From Rhodospirillaceae bacterium (GTDB taxonomy: Bacteria > Pseudomonadota > Alphaproteobacteria > DSM-16000 > Inquilinaceae), in assembly GCA_020638575.1 (NCBI GenBank), contig JACKIH010000003.1, forward strand, positions 62,001-126,000: 64,000 nucleotides of DNA. The letters run 5' to 3'. Position 1 is the stretch's first letter, and the number at the start of each line of letters is the position of its first letter. Below the pieces are notes generated by a model, which saw nothing but the letters and a program-made list of their open reading frames with translations, did no database searches and had not been told where the DNA came from. This document shows positions 24,958-34,800 of the stretch, piece after piece. The position numbers were made by a program, and so were the translations under genes.

Positions 24958-26634
24958 ATGTCGGTCAAGTCGGACATCGAGATCGCGCGCGCAGCGCAGC
25001 TCCAGCCCATCTGGGACATCGCCGGCCGGCTCGGCATTCCGGAACCCGCCATCCATCCCTATGGCCGCTTCGTCGGCAAGGTGGACCTGGATCACATCGC
25101 ATCGCTGAAGGGCCGGCCGGACGGCAAGCTGGTCCTGGTCACCGCCATGACGCCGACGCCGGCGGGCGAGGGCAAGACCACCACCACCGTCGGCCTGGGC
25201 GACGGGCTCAACCGCATCGGCAAGAAGGCGTTCGTCTGCCTGCGCGAGCCCAGCCTGGGGCCGTGCTTCGGCATGAAGGGCGGGGCGGCCGGCGGCGGCT
25301 ATGCCCAGGTGGTGCCGATGGAGAACATCAACCTGCATTTCACCGGCGATTTCCACGCCATCGGCTCGGCCCACAACCTGCTGGCGGCCCTGCTCGACAA
25401 CCATGTCTACTGGGGCAACGACCTGGGTGTGGACGTGCGGCGCATCGTGCTGCGCCGGGTGATGGACATGAACGACCGGGCGCTCCGGCAGATCAACTCC
25501 TCGCTCGGCGGCGTGGCCAACGGCTTCCCGCGGGAAGACGGGTTCGACATCACCGTGGCGTCGGAGGTGATGGCGATCTTCTGCCTCTCCAGTTCGGTGG
25601 CGGAGCTGGAGGCGCGGCTCGGCAAGATGGTGGTGGCCTACACGCGCGACCGCGCTCCGGTGACGGCGGCCGATTTGAACGCGCCGGGGCCGATGGCGGT
25701 GCTGCTGCGCGATGCGCTGGCGCCGAACCTGGTGCAGACGCTGGAAGGCAACCCGGCGTTCGTCCACGGCGGGCCGTTCGCCAACATCGCGCACGGCTGC
25801 AATTCCGTGATGGCGACCCGTGCCGCCCTGAAGATGGCGGACTACGTGGTGACCGAAGCGGGGTTCGGCGCCGATCTGGGGGCGGAGAAGTTCTTCGACA
25901 TCAAGTGCCGCAAGGCCGGCCTGAAGCCCGACGCGGCGGTGATCGTGGCCACCGTCAGGGCCCTGAAGATGCACGGCGGCGTGGCCAAGACCGATCTCGG
26001 CAAGCCCAACCCGGCAGCGGTGTCCAAGGGGCTGGCCAATCTCGGCCGGCACCTGCGCAACGTCGCCCAGTTCGGCGTGCCGGCGGTGGTGGGCATCAAC
26101 CGCTTCATCACCGACACCGACGAGGAACTGGAGCTGGTGCGCACCTATTGTGCCGACTTCGGCGTGGACGCGTTCGTCTGCACCCATTGGGCGGACGGCA
26201 GTGCCGGCACCGAAGCCATCGCCCACAAGGTGGTGGAGCTGGCGAACGGCGGGCGGGCCCAGTTCCGCACCCTCTACCCCGACGACATGACGCTGTGGGA
26301 GAAGACCCGCACCATCGCACGCTCGATCTACGGGGCCGACGACATCATTGCCGACAAGAAGGTGCGCGACCAGTTCCACCAGCTCCAGGAGGCGGGCTAC
26401 GGCCGCTTCCCCATCTGCGTCGCCAAGACCCAGTACAGCTTCTCCACCGACCCCAACCTGAAGGGGGCTCCCAGCAACCACGTGGTGCCGATTCGCGAGG
26501 TTCGGCTGGCCGGCGGGGCGGAGTTCCTGGTGGTGATCTGCGGAGAAATCATGACCATGCCGGGCCTGCCGCGGGTGCCTGCGGCCAACGCCATCCGCAT
26601 CGACGAAACTGGCCAGATCGCCGGGCTGTTCTGA
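24958..26634 (+). CDS. fhs: Formate-tetrahydrofolate ligase
   Basis: ATP-dependent synthesis of 10-formyl-THF from formate and THF (558 residues, the normal length). The ATP-binding loop TPTPAGEGKTT is at about 65-75, followed by REPSLGPCFGMKGGAAGGGYAQV and ENINLHFTGDFHAIGSAHNL, the most conserved blocks of the family. The ATG at 24958 follows AAGGAGAGGG. In methyl-catabolising bacteria the enzyme runs in either direction to interconvert formate and folate-bound one-carbon units released by demethylation, matching the sarcosine oxidase genes 3 kb downstream. Confidence 0.97.
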   Translation: MSVKSDIEIARAAQLQPIWDIAGRLGIPEPAIHPYGRFVGKVDLDHIASLKGRPDGKLVLVTAMTPTPAGEGKTTTTVGLGDGLNRIGKKAFVCLREPSLGPCFGMKGGAAGGGYAQVVPMENINLHFTGDFHAIGSAHNLLAALLDNHVYWGNDLGVDVRRIVLRRVMDMNDRALRQINSSLGGVANGFPREDGFDITVASEVMAIFCLSSSVAELEARLGKMVVAYTRDRAPVTAADLNAPGPMAVLLRDALAPNLVQTLEGNPAFVHGGPFANIAHGCNSVMATRAALKMADYVVTEAGFGADLGAEKFFDIKCRKAGLKPDAAVIVATVRALKMHGGVAKTDLGKPNPAAVSKGLANLGRHLRNVAQFGVPAVVGINRFITDTDEELELVRTYCADFGVDAFVCTHWADGSAGTEAIAHKVVELANGGRAQFRTLYPDDMTLWEKTRTIARSIYGADDIIADKKVRDQFHQLQEAGYGRFPICVAKTQYSFSTDPNLKGAPSNHVVPIREVRLAGGAEFLVVICGEIMTMPGLPRVPAANAIRIDETGQIAGLF

Positions 26635-26644
26635 CGGGGCCGCG

Positions 26645-26708
26645 CGGCCGGCTCAGGGCACGGCCGGTTCAGGGCACGGCCGGTTCAGGGCACGGCCGGT
26701 TCAGGGGA
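26645..26708. repeat. 16-bp tandem repeat, four copies
   Basis: CGGCCGGTTCAGGGCA is repeated four times head to tail (26645, 26661, 26677, 26693); the first and last copies differ by one base. The last copy supplies the stop codon region of the lipoprotein gene on the minus strand. The array has no spacers and is not a CRISPR. Confidence 0.9.
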
Positions 26709-27009
26709 CCGCAGGCGGGCGCAGGTCGAGCGATCCGGCGGTCGCGTTCGGATCGACCTGGGGGGCGAGCGCACGGGCCGTCGCCCGGTCGGCTTCCAGT
26801 TGCGCACGCAGGCTCTGGCGCTCCTCCGGCGTCGGCAGGTCGGGCGGTGGGTCGGGCACGTCGACCAGTCGCGGAAAGGCTTGGGACGCTGCCGGCCGGG
26901 GCAGGGCGTCCGGTGTGCCGGCGTAGGGCGTCGGGTCGACCGTCGGCTCGCAGGCCGCAAGCAGCAGGACAAGCCCTGCCAGCAGGCCGGCAATACGGGC
27001 GGATCCCAT
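26701..27009 (-). CDS. Small putative lipoprotein
   Basis: A 102-residue protein with a lipoprotein signal peptide: MGSARIAGLL then a hydrophobic run and the lipobox LAAC, cysteine 20 being the lipidation site. The mature part is proline-rich (PTPYAGTPDALPRP, PDPPPDLPTPEERQSLRAQLEADRATARAL) with one short helix. I do not recognise it. The ATG at 27009 places the signal peptide directly at the start. It lies 16 bp downstream of the 142-residue gene on the same strand and its 3' end runs into the 16-bp tandem repeat. Confidence 0.75.
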   Translation of the reverse strand: MGSARIAGLLAGLVLLLAACEPTVDPTPYAGTPDALPRPAASQAFPRLVDVPDPPPDLPTPEERQSLRAQLEADRATARALAPQVDPNATAGSLDLRPPAVP

Positions 27010-27025
27010 TCCGTTGCTGGGGGCC

Positions 27026-27454
27026 TCAGGGGCGCAGCTTGGCATAAAGGTTCCTCAGATGCGCGCGGTCGTCGCGTGACAGCCCTTCGCTGGTCATGCG
27101 CTGGGCGTAGCCCTGTACCATGGATTTCAGCCGGGCCGGCACCCGCTCCGATGCCAGCAGCGCGTCGATCACCTCCTGGTCGGAGAGGCGCAGGGTCGAT
27201 GGCGGCGGCTCCGGCACGCCGGCCTGGCCGTCGTTCCAGCGCGCTTCCTTGCGCATGTTGGCGTGCGGCTCCTTGGGTTGGCCGACCCGCGGCGGCCCGG
27301 CCAGCACGTCGGCCCAGGTCAGCTTGGCCGAGCGGACCAGCGCATCGGCCTTGCGCGCGGCCGCCAGGGCCTCGCCGTCATGGGGGCTGCCCATGAGCCC
27401 CAGCAGCTTCTCCAGCCGCTGGCGGTCCACGCGGTCGTTCAACTCCTCCGGCAT
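27026..27454 (-). CDS. Conserved hypothetical protein
   Basis: A 142-residue, probably cytoplasmic protein. The N-terminal stretch LEKLLGLMGSPHDGEALAAARKADALVRSAKLTWADVL resembles a small helical module found in many alphaproteobacterial proteins of unknown function, related to DUF2786-like sequences. The C-terminus is helical and basic (VPARLKSMVQGYAQRMTSEGLSRDDRAHLRNLYAKLRP). The ATG at 27454 is chosen because conserved-looking sequence begins there. It forms a two-gene unit with the lipoprotein gene and is divergent from the TPR protein. Confidence 0.75.
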   Translation of the reverse strand: MPEELNDRVDRQRLEKLLGLMGSPHDGEALAAARKADALVRSAKLTWADVLAGPPRVGQPKEPHANMRKEARWNDGQAGVPEPPPSTLRLSDQEVIDALLASERVPARLKSMVQGYAQRMTSEGLSRDDRAHLRNLYAKLRP

Positions 27455-27576
27455 GGCGCTCCTCTGGCCCCGGCTGGCTCGCCGATCCCGGTCGGGCGTC
27501 ACCGTCGCCCTTGTCGATGCCAGCCTGGCGTGACTATGGTCCGCCGCCATCATGCGACGGAAAGTATGAGACGACC

Positions 27577-29505
27577 ATGAAGTTGCAGGCTCTGGGAACG
27601 GCGGTTCTGGCGGGAGCGTTGTGGGTTGGTGCCGTTGGCGGCGCCCGTGCCGACGTGGAGGAGGCGATGGCCGCCCTTCAGGTCGGCGATATCGCACAGG
27701 CCATCGAAATCCTGCGGGTCGATGCCGAGGCGGGCGATCCGGTCGCGCAATACCAGCTTGCCGCGGTGCTGGCCTCGCCCATCGGCGAGGCGCGCGACGT
27801 GCCGGAAGCGTTGCAGTGGCTGACCCAGGCGGTGCAGCAAAACCACCCGCCGGCCCTGCTCCTGTCCGGCCGCTTCTACGAGATCGGCCTGGGGGCTCCC
27901 CAGGATCTGGAGCTGGCGCGCGAAGCTTACCGCGCGGCGGCGGAAGCCGGCGTGGAAGCGGCTTCGCGCCTGTTGGTGTGGGATGCCTGCTGGCAGGCGC
28001 CGACGCCCGAATGCCTGCTCGACATGGTGGACGAGCAGGCGACCGACGAAGGGTTCCGCGACCCGGTGACCGGCCGCACCATCATTGCGGTGATCGACTG
28101 GCATCTCCGGCTCGGCACCTACGATCGTGCCATCGAGTTGATGGGCCAGGCCCAAACCCTGCCGCTGGGCCTGGAGCAGACCGAGCGTCTGGCCAGCTTG
28201 TTCAGCGATGCGGCAGAGGGCCTCGCCGCCGCGGGCCGGCTGGACGATGCCCGCCAGGTCGCCGAAGCATTCGCCGATCCGGCGGCGCGAATCATCCCGT
28301 TCATCCGCATGGCCGGTGCGGTGGCCGAAAGCGATGCCGAAGCCTCCGAGGCGCTGGTGGCCGATGCGACGGAGGCGGCGAATTCGCTGCCCAACGACAT
28401 TGCCCGGGCCGACGCCTTCACCCAGGCGGCCGGCGCCCTGATCGACCAGGGGGCCGACGATCTGGCACGGCGGATGGCCACGGCGGCCGGCGACGCACTG
28501 CCGGAAGCGACCATGCTCACGCTGTCGGAAATCAACCAGGTGCGGGCGCGCCTGGCCGGCGTGCTGGGCCAGCTTGGCGACGTGGAGGCGGCCCGCGCAA
28601 TGGCCGAACGGGCGGGAGGGACGGTGGCGCCCATCTGGTATGCCGCTGCACAGGGCCTGCTGGCGGCCGGTAACACCGCTGCCGTGCGCGACCTGCTACC
28701 GGAAGTCCCCGATCTTCGCCTGCGTGCCGACGTCGCCGTGGCGCTTCTGGAACAGGGGGATGAAGCTGGCGATGCCGCCCTCGTGGACCAGGTGTCGGAG
28801 CTGCTTGGCAGCTTGCCGGCCGATCTCAACCGCACCCATCTGGTGCAACGGCTGGTGCGGGCGCTGGTCGCGGCAGGTGCGAACGATCAGGCGCTGGACC
28901 TGCTCGGCTTGATCGATTTGCCGCTGGCCCGAGCGCAGGCGCTGGAGGGAATGCAGTCCGCATCCGGTGACGCCGGCCTGCGGGCACGGATCGCCGTGGC
29001 GCTGGCGCGGGCTGCCGGCCTCAGCGATGACGACCTGGGGGACCTGGCCGACAGTCCGGCCGCGGCACCCGATGCGGCCGATATCCAGGACCTGCTGATG
29101 GCTGGTGCGGACGTGCCGCTGTTCGACGAAGGACCGCTGGTGGACGAGATGCTGCGTCTGGCGGTGCGCGGGCTGGCGCGAATCGACGATGCGGCCGCGG
29201 TCGAGGCGGCCCTCGCGCGGTTCCAGAGCGACCAGCGGCGTTTCTACGCACGCCTCGCGGCCATCACGGCCGCCGGCTCCACCGACTCGCCGGTGGTGGA
29301 TGCCCAGATGGCGGCAGCCCTGGAGGTTGCGGCCCCGGTAGACGACCTCTTCCTGTCACGCTCGCTGGCGCGGTTGGCACACGCTTTGGTGGCGATCGAC
29401 GCCATCGACCGGGCGACGGCCACGCTCCGGCGCATCGATGATCCGGCCACCTTCAGTACCGGCACGCTGGAGCTGATCGGCCATCTCGACGCGGCGGAGG
29501 GCTAG
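27577..29505 (+). CDS. Exported TPR/Sel1-type repeat protein
   Basis: A 642-residue protein with an N-terminal signal peptide (cleavage near GARA, about residue 25), then Sel1-like repeats (about 30-140; DVEEAMAALQVGDIAQAIEILRVDAEAGDPVAQYQLAAVLA, ALQWLTQAVQQNHPPALLLSGRFYEIG) and a long helical array of Ala- and Asp-rich TPR-like hairpins to the end. No enzymatic motif is visible. It is very acidic and should be periplasmic. Such solenoids usually mediate protein interactions. Its partners are not evident; it precedes the sarcosine oxidase operon by 115 bp on the same strand but is probably separate. Confidence 0.8.
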   Translation: MKLQALGTAVLAGALWVGAVGGARADVEEAMAALQVGDIAQAIEILRVDAEAGDPVAQYQLAAVLASPIGEARDVPEALQWLTQAVQQNHPPALLLSGRFYEIGLGAPQDLELAREAYRAAAEAGVEAASRLLVWDACWQAPTPECLLDMVDEQATDEGFRDPVTGRTIIAVIDWHLRLGTYDRAIELMGQAQTLPLGLEQTERLASLFSDAAEGLAAAGRLDDARQVAEAFADPAARIIPFIRMAGAVAESDAEASEALVADATEAANSLPNDIARADAFTQAAGALIDQGADDLARRMATAAGDALPEATMLTLSEINQVRARLAGVLGQLGDVEAARAMAERAGGTVAPIWYAAAQGLLAAGNTAAVRDLLPEVPDLRLRADVAVALLEQGDEAGDAALVDQVSELLGSLPADLNRTHLVQRLVRALVAAGANDQALDLLGLIDLPLARAQALEGMQSASGDAGLRARIAVALARAAGLSDDDLGDLADSPAAAPDAADIQDLLMAGADVPLFDEGPLVDEMLRLAVRGLARIDDAAAVEAALARFQSDQRRFYARLAAITAAGSTDSPVVDAQMAAALEVAAPVDDLFLSRSLARLAHALVAIDAIDRATATLRRIDDPATFSTGTLELIGHLDAAEG

Positions 29506-29620
29506 GCGCGGCGGCTGCGCGTCGCAGGCGCGCCAGATCCCCCGTCCACAGGTCGCTGCGGAGATTGAAAGCTGCGGTCGGGTTTGCGACGGTGCCCGCA
29601 CGATCACAAGCGAGCCCGGC

Positions 29621-30871
29621 ATGCAGCGCTATTCCTTCCTGACCCTCGCCCGCAACGCGCTCAGCTACCATGAGCACTGGCAGGAGGCCTGGCGGTCGCC
29701 CAACCCGCAGCCGGCCTACGATGTGGTGATCATCGGTGGCGGCGGCCACGGGCTCGCCACCGCCTACTACCTGGCAGCCGAACACGGCATCACCCGCGTG
29801 GCGGTGCTGGAAAAGGGCTGGATCGGCGGCGGCAACACCGGCCGCAACACCACCATCATCCGCTCCAACTACCTGGAAGACGCCAGTGCGGGGCTCTACG
29901 AGCATGCGCTGAAGCTGTGGGAGGGCCTGACCCGCGAGCTGAACTTCAACATCATGTTCAGCCAGCGCGGCGTGATGAACCTGGCCCACGACATCCACGA
30001 AGCGCGCGACCTGCGCCGCCGGGTGGCGGCCAACCGCCTCAACGGCATCGACGCCGAATGGCTGGACCGCGAGGCGACGCTGGAGTTCTGCCCGATCCTC
30101 AACGCCGATCCCGGCATCCGCTACCCGGTCTATGGCGCCACCCTGCAACGGCGCGGCGGCGTCGCCCGCCACGATGCGGTGGCCTGGGGCTACGCCCGCG
30201 GGGCCGATGCCCGCGGTGTGGACATCATCCAGCAATGCGAAGTCACCGGCTTCCGCACCAAGGACGGCAAGATCGTCGGCGTCGACACCACGCGGGGGCC
30301 GATCGACGCGCCCAAGGTGGGCGTGGTGGTGGCCGGCCATGCCAGCGTGATGGCGGAAATGGCGGGCTTCCGCCTGCCCCTGGAAAGCCACCCCCTGCAA
30401 GCCCTGGTGTCGGAGCCGGTGAAGCCGGTGATCGACACCGTGGTGATGTCCAACGCCGTGCACGGCTATGTCAGCCAGTCCGACAAGGGCGAACTGGTGA
30501 TCGGTGCGGGGGCGGACGACTACGTGTCCTATTCCCAGCGCGGCGCCTTCCACGTGATCGAAGAAAACATCCGCGCCATCGTGGAACTGTTCCCCATGTT
30601 CAGCCGCTTGCGCATGATGCGCCAGTGGGGCGGCATCGTGGACATCGCACCCGATGCCAGTGCCATCATCTCCAAGACCCCGGTCGACGGGCTTTACATC
30701 AATTGCGGCTGGGGCACCGGCGGCTTCAAGTCGACGCCGGGCTCCGGCCACGTGTTCGCCGAGCTGATCGCCCGTGGCCGGCCAAACGCCCTGTGCGCGC
30801 CCTACACGCTCGACCGCTTTACGACCGGTGCGCTGGTGGCCGAACACGGCGCCGCCGCGGTCGCCCACTGA
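29621..30871 (+). CDS. soxB: Sarcosine oxidase subunit beta
   Basis: Flavin subunit of heterotetrameric sarcosine oxidase, which converts sarcosine, O2 and THF to glycine, H2O2 and 5,10-methylene-THF. The FAD-binding dinucleotide fold VVIIGGGGHGLATAYYL is at residues 35-51. H184 in VARHDAVAWG is the likely covalent FMN site by comparison with characterised enzymes. The 416-residue length is normal. It starts the cluster soxB-(unknown ORF)-soxD-soxA-soxG. The unusual feature is the extra gene directly after it, where soxD normally follows. Confidence 0.96.
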   Translation: MQRYSFLTLARNALSYHEHWQEAWRSPNPQPAYDVVIIGGGGHGLATAYYLAAEHGITRVAVLEKGWIGGGNTGRNTTIIRSNYLEDASAGLYEHALKLWEGLTRELNFNIMFSQRGVMNLAHDIHEARDLRRRVAANRLNGIDAEWLDREATLEFCPILNADPGIRYPVYGATLQRRGGVARHDAVAWGYARGADARGVDIIQQCEVTGFRTKDGKIVGVDTTRGPIDAPKVGVVVAGHASVMAEMAGFRLPLESHPLQALVSEPVKPVIDTVVMSNAVHGYVSQSDKGELVIGAGADDYVSYSQRGAFHVIEENIRAIVELFPMFSRLRMMRQWGGIVDIAPDASAIISKTPVDGLYINCGWGTGGFKSTPGSGHVFAELIARGRPNALCAPYTLDRFTTGALVAEHGAAAVAH

Positions 30872-30881
30872 GGGCCGGGCG

Positions 30882-31370
30882 GTGGATCGCGACGCCATGG
30901 ACGGACGGGTGGTGATCGGCGGCGAGCGATCCCAGTTCGCGCTGACGATTGCCCGCGAGCTGGGCGGCGTGGCGAAGGGCCGGCCCTTCCAGGTGGATTG
31001 GCTGACCGGCATGGCCGATCTCCGCCTCGGCGCGGTGACCGTGTCGCGGCCCATCGCCGCGCGCATCGACGATCTGATGTGCTTCGCCGCGGAGCTGGAC
31101 GATTGCGTCACCCTGCTGCTGGGGTCCGCCAGCTTCGCGTCGCTGGACGATGGGCTGCTGATCGACATCACCATGGGAACGCTGGGCCACGCCCTGGTCA
31201 CCGGCATCGTGCGGTTCGAGGTGGGCGAGGCCCAGGGCGACCTGTCGTTCAGCTTTCCCAGCGACCAGACCTACCTCACCGCCGCCTTGCGCCAGCTTCA
31301 GGCTGTGGTGGATGGCCATGCAGCCGCCCTGGACGAGGCTGCTCCGGGCGGTCCCGGGTGGGTCTTGTGA
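30882..31370 (+). CDS. Unknown protein inserted between soxB and soxD
   Basis: A protein of 157-162 residues (GTG at 30882 or ATG at 30897) starting 10 bp after soxB. It is predicted to be a small soluble beta-rich protein: WLTGMADLRLGAVTVSRPI, DDLMCFAAELDDCVTLLLGS, LLIDITMGTLGHALVTGIVRFEVG, LSFSFPSDQTYLTAALRQLQAVV. From memory this layout recalls the WapI/DUF6228-like proteins often annotated as contact-toxin immunity factors, but the resemblance is weak. Its tight fit in the operon argues for co-expression with sarcosine oxidase; role unknown. Confidence 0.7.
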   Translation: MDRDAMDGRVVIGGERSQFALTIARELGGVAKGRPFQVDWLTGMADLRLGAVTVSRPIAARIDDLMCFAAELDDCVTLLLGSASFASLDDGLLIDITMGTLGHALVTGIVRFEVGEAQGDLSFSFPSDQTYLTAALRQLQAVVDGHAAALDEAAPGGPGWVL

Positions 31371-31449
31371 CCGCGCCGGGGGCCGACGCGCCCGCGCTCG
31401 TGCTCGCGGTGGGCGATGAAACTCTACCCAAGAAACAAGGTGTTCTGAC

Positions 31450-31842
31450 GTGTTCTTGATCTCATGTCCGAACTGCGGTCCGCGCGACCAGACGGAGTTT
31501 AGCTGCGGCGGCGAGGCCCATATCGTGCGCCCGGCCAAGCCCGATGACCTGAGCGACGCGGACTGGGCCGACTACCTGTTCATGCGCACCAACACCAAGG
31601 GCGTGCATGCCGAACGCTGGGTGCACAGCCATGGCTGCCGGCGCTGGTTCAACGCCATCCGCCACACCGCGACCGACCAGATCCTGGCGGTCTACAAGAT
31701 CGGCGAGGAGCGCCCGCCCATCGACCACGACCCGTTGCCGACCCCCTGCGGCGAACCCGTGGTGGGCTCCGGCGACCTGCCGCTGGTCGGCACGGCCTCG
31801 GCCGGCGGTACGGCCAAGACCCCGTCTTCGGAGGTGAAGTGA
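31450..31842 (+). CDS. soxD: Sarcosine oxidase subunit delta
   Basis: Zinc-binding small subunit of heterotetrameric sarcosine oxidase. The zinc ligands C6, C9, H59 and C63 (ISCPNCGPR and HSHGCRRWF) fall at exactly the family positions. The 130-residue product is longer than usual at the C-terminus, with a Gly/Pro/Ala tail. GTG at 31450 is the start that gives the family N-terminus MFLISCPNC. Its stop codon overlaps the soxA ATG (TGATG). Confidence 0.95.
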   Translation: MFLISCPNCGPRDQTEFSCGGEAHIVRPAKPDDLSDADWADYLFMRTNTKGVHAERWVHSHGCRRWFNAIRHTATDQILAVYKIGEERPPIDHDPLPTPCGEPVVGSGDLPLVGTASAGGTAKTPSSEVK

Positions 31843-34800
31843 TGCCCGGCCCGGTGATGCGTCTGGCCGAAGGCGGGCGGATCGACCGCGCGCGGCCGCT
31901 TGAGTTCACCTTCAACGGGCGGGCATTGCGCGGCTATCCCGGCGACACCCTGGCTTCGGCCCTGCTGGCCAGCGGCGTGCACCTGGTGGGGCGCAGCTTC
32001 AAATACCACCGGCCGCGCGGCATCCTGTCGGCTGGGGCCGAGGAACCCAACGCCTTGGTGCAGCTCGGCACCGGTGCCGCACGCACCGATCCCAACCAGC
32101 GCGCCACGCAGGTCGAGCTGTTCGACGGGCTGGTGGCCGCCAGCCAGAACGTCTGGCCCTCGGTGCGCACCGACTTGAGCGCACTCAACGACGTCCTGTC
32201 GCCGCTGATGCCGGCGGGTTTCTACTACAAGACCTTCATGGGGCCGAGCTGGGCCTGGATGCAGTACGAGAAGGTGATCCGCCGCGCCGCCGGCCTCGGC
32301 CGCTCGCCCTCCGAACCCGACCCCGACATCTACGACCAGCGCTGGGCCCATTGCGATGTGCTGGTGATCGGCGCCGGGGCCGCCGGCCTCAGTGCCGCGC
32401 TGGCGGCCGGGCGCACGGGTGCGCGCGTGATGGTGGTGGACGAGCAATCGGAGCTGGGCGGCGGCCTGCTGGGCGAACCGGCCGGCGCGCAGATCGACGG
32501 GCGCCCGGTCTCCGACCTGCTGGCCGACACCCTGGCGCAACTCGCCGCCATGGACGAGGTGACGCTGCTGCCGCGCACCACCGCCTTCGGCTACTACGCC
32601 CAGAATTTCGTGGGCCTGCTGGAACGGGTGGCGGACCACGTCCCGCCCGGCGAGCGCACCCACGGCACGGTGCGCGAGCGCCTGTGGAAGGTGCGGGCGC
32701 GCGAAGTGGTGCTGGCCACCGGCGCCATCGAGCGCCACCTGGCGTTTCCGGACAACGACCGGCCGGGGATCATGCTGGCGGGCTCCGTGCGGACCTACCT
32801 CAACCGCTATGCGGTGAAGGCGGGCGACCGGGTGGCCCTGTTCACCAACAACGACAGCGCCTACGCCGCGGCAGTAGACCTGGCGCGCGCCGGAGTGGCG
32901 GTGCCGGGGATCGTCGACATCCGGCCGGAAGGTCCGGGAGCGGCGGCGGCGGCGGTGGCGGCCGAGCACGGGCTGGCGGTGCTGGCGGGCTATACCGTGG
33001 TGGCCACCCATGGCCGTAGCCATGTGCGCCAGGCGCGCGCCATGCGCCTCAGCAGCGACGGCCGCACGGTCCAGTCGGGCATGGAAACGGTGCTGGATTG
33101 CGACCTGCTGGCGATGTCCGGCGGTTGGAACCCCACCGTACACCTGTTTTCCCAGGCCCGCGGCAAGCTGCGCTTCGCCGAGGAGATCGGCAGCTTCGTG
33201 CCGGATCTCTATCCGCCCACCCAGGCGATGCGCTGTGCCGGGGCGTGCGCCGGCCGTTTCGGCCTGACCGCGGCGGTCGCCGATGGGCTGGATGCCGGCG
33301 CCAAGGCCGCCCGGGCCGCCGGGCTCGACGGTCCGGCACCCACGCTGCCGGCCGCGGCCGACGCGGCGGAGGGGCCGATCCGGCTGGCCTGGCACCTGCC
33401 GTCGGCGCGGCCCGACAAGCCGGCCAAGATCTTCGTCGACTACCACAACGACGTCACCGCCAAGGACCTGAAGCTGGCGGTGCGCGAAGGCTACACCTCC
33501 GTGGAGCTGGTGAAGCGCTACACCACCACCGGCATGGGCACCGACCAGGGCAAGATCGGCAACGTGACGGCGCTGGGCATCGTGGCGGAGGCGCTGGGCG
33601 CGTCCATCGCCGATATCGGCGCCACCACCTACCGGCCGCCCTATACCGCGGTGACCATGGGGGCGATCGCCGGGCGCCGCATCAAGAGGCTGTTCGATCC
33701 GGTGCGCCGCACCCCCATGCATTCCTGGCACGAGGCCCACGGTGCGGTGTTCGAGAATGTCGGCCAGTGGAAGCGGCCCTGGTACTACCCGCAGGCCGGG
33801 GAGGATATGCACGCCGCGGTCAACCGCGAGGTGGCGGCCGCGCGCCGCTCGGTCGGCGTGATCGATGCCACCACGCTCGGCAAGATCGACATCCAGGGCC
33901 CCGACGCCGCGGAGTTCCTCAACCGCGTCTACACCAACGCCTGGCTGAAGCTGGGCGTGGGCAAATGCCGCTACGGCCTGATGCTGGGCGAGGACGGCAT
34001 GGTGATGGACGATGGCGTCACCAGCCGGCTCGGCGACACCCACTTCCACATGACCACCACCACCGGCGGTGCCGCCAAGGTGATGAGCTGGCTGGAAAAC
34101 TGGCTGCAGACCGAATGGCCGGACCTCAAGGTCTACCTCACCAGCGTCACCGAGCAGTGGGCGGTGGTCGGCCTGTGCGGACCCAAGAGCCGTGAGGTGG
34201 TGGCGGCACTCGGCACCGACATCGACCTGTCGGGCGACGCCTTCCCGCATATGAGCGTGTGCGAAGGCGAGGTGGCCGGCGTTCCGGCGCGGGTGTTCCG
34301 CATCAGCTTCGCCGGCGAGCTGGGCTACGAAATCAACGTGCCGGCAGCCTACGGTGCCGCCTTGTGGCAGGCGGTGATGGCGGCGGGCGCCCCCCACAAC
34401 ATCACGCCATACGGCACCGAAGCCATGCACGTGCTGCGCGCGGAGAAGGGCTTCATCATCGTCGGCCAGGACACCGACGGCACGGTGACGCCCGGCGATC
34501 TGGGGATGGACTGGATCGTCTCCAAGCAGAAGGACTTCCTCGGCCGCCGCTCGCTGTTGCGCTCCGACACCGTGCGGGCCGACCGCAAGCAGCTCGTCGG
34601 CCTGCTCACCGAGGACGCACAGCGGGTGCTGGACGAAGGGGCCCAGATCATCGCCACGGCGGAGATTCCGGAGCCGCCGGTGCCCATGCTGGGGCATGTG
34701 ACCTCCAGCTACTACAGCCCCAATCTCGGCCGCTCCATCGCCCTGGCCCTGGTGAAGCAGGGCCGCTCGCGCCTGGGCGAGACGCTGCATGTGGCGGCGG

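Noticed and set aside
26645..26708. CRISPR-like array
   Set aside because: Units are contiguous, without spacers, and no cas genes are near.
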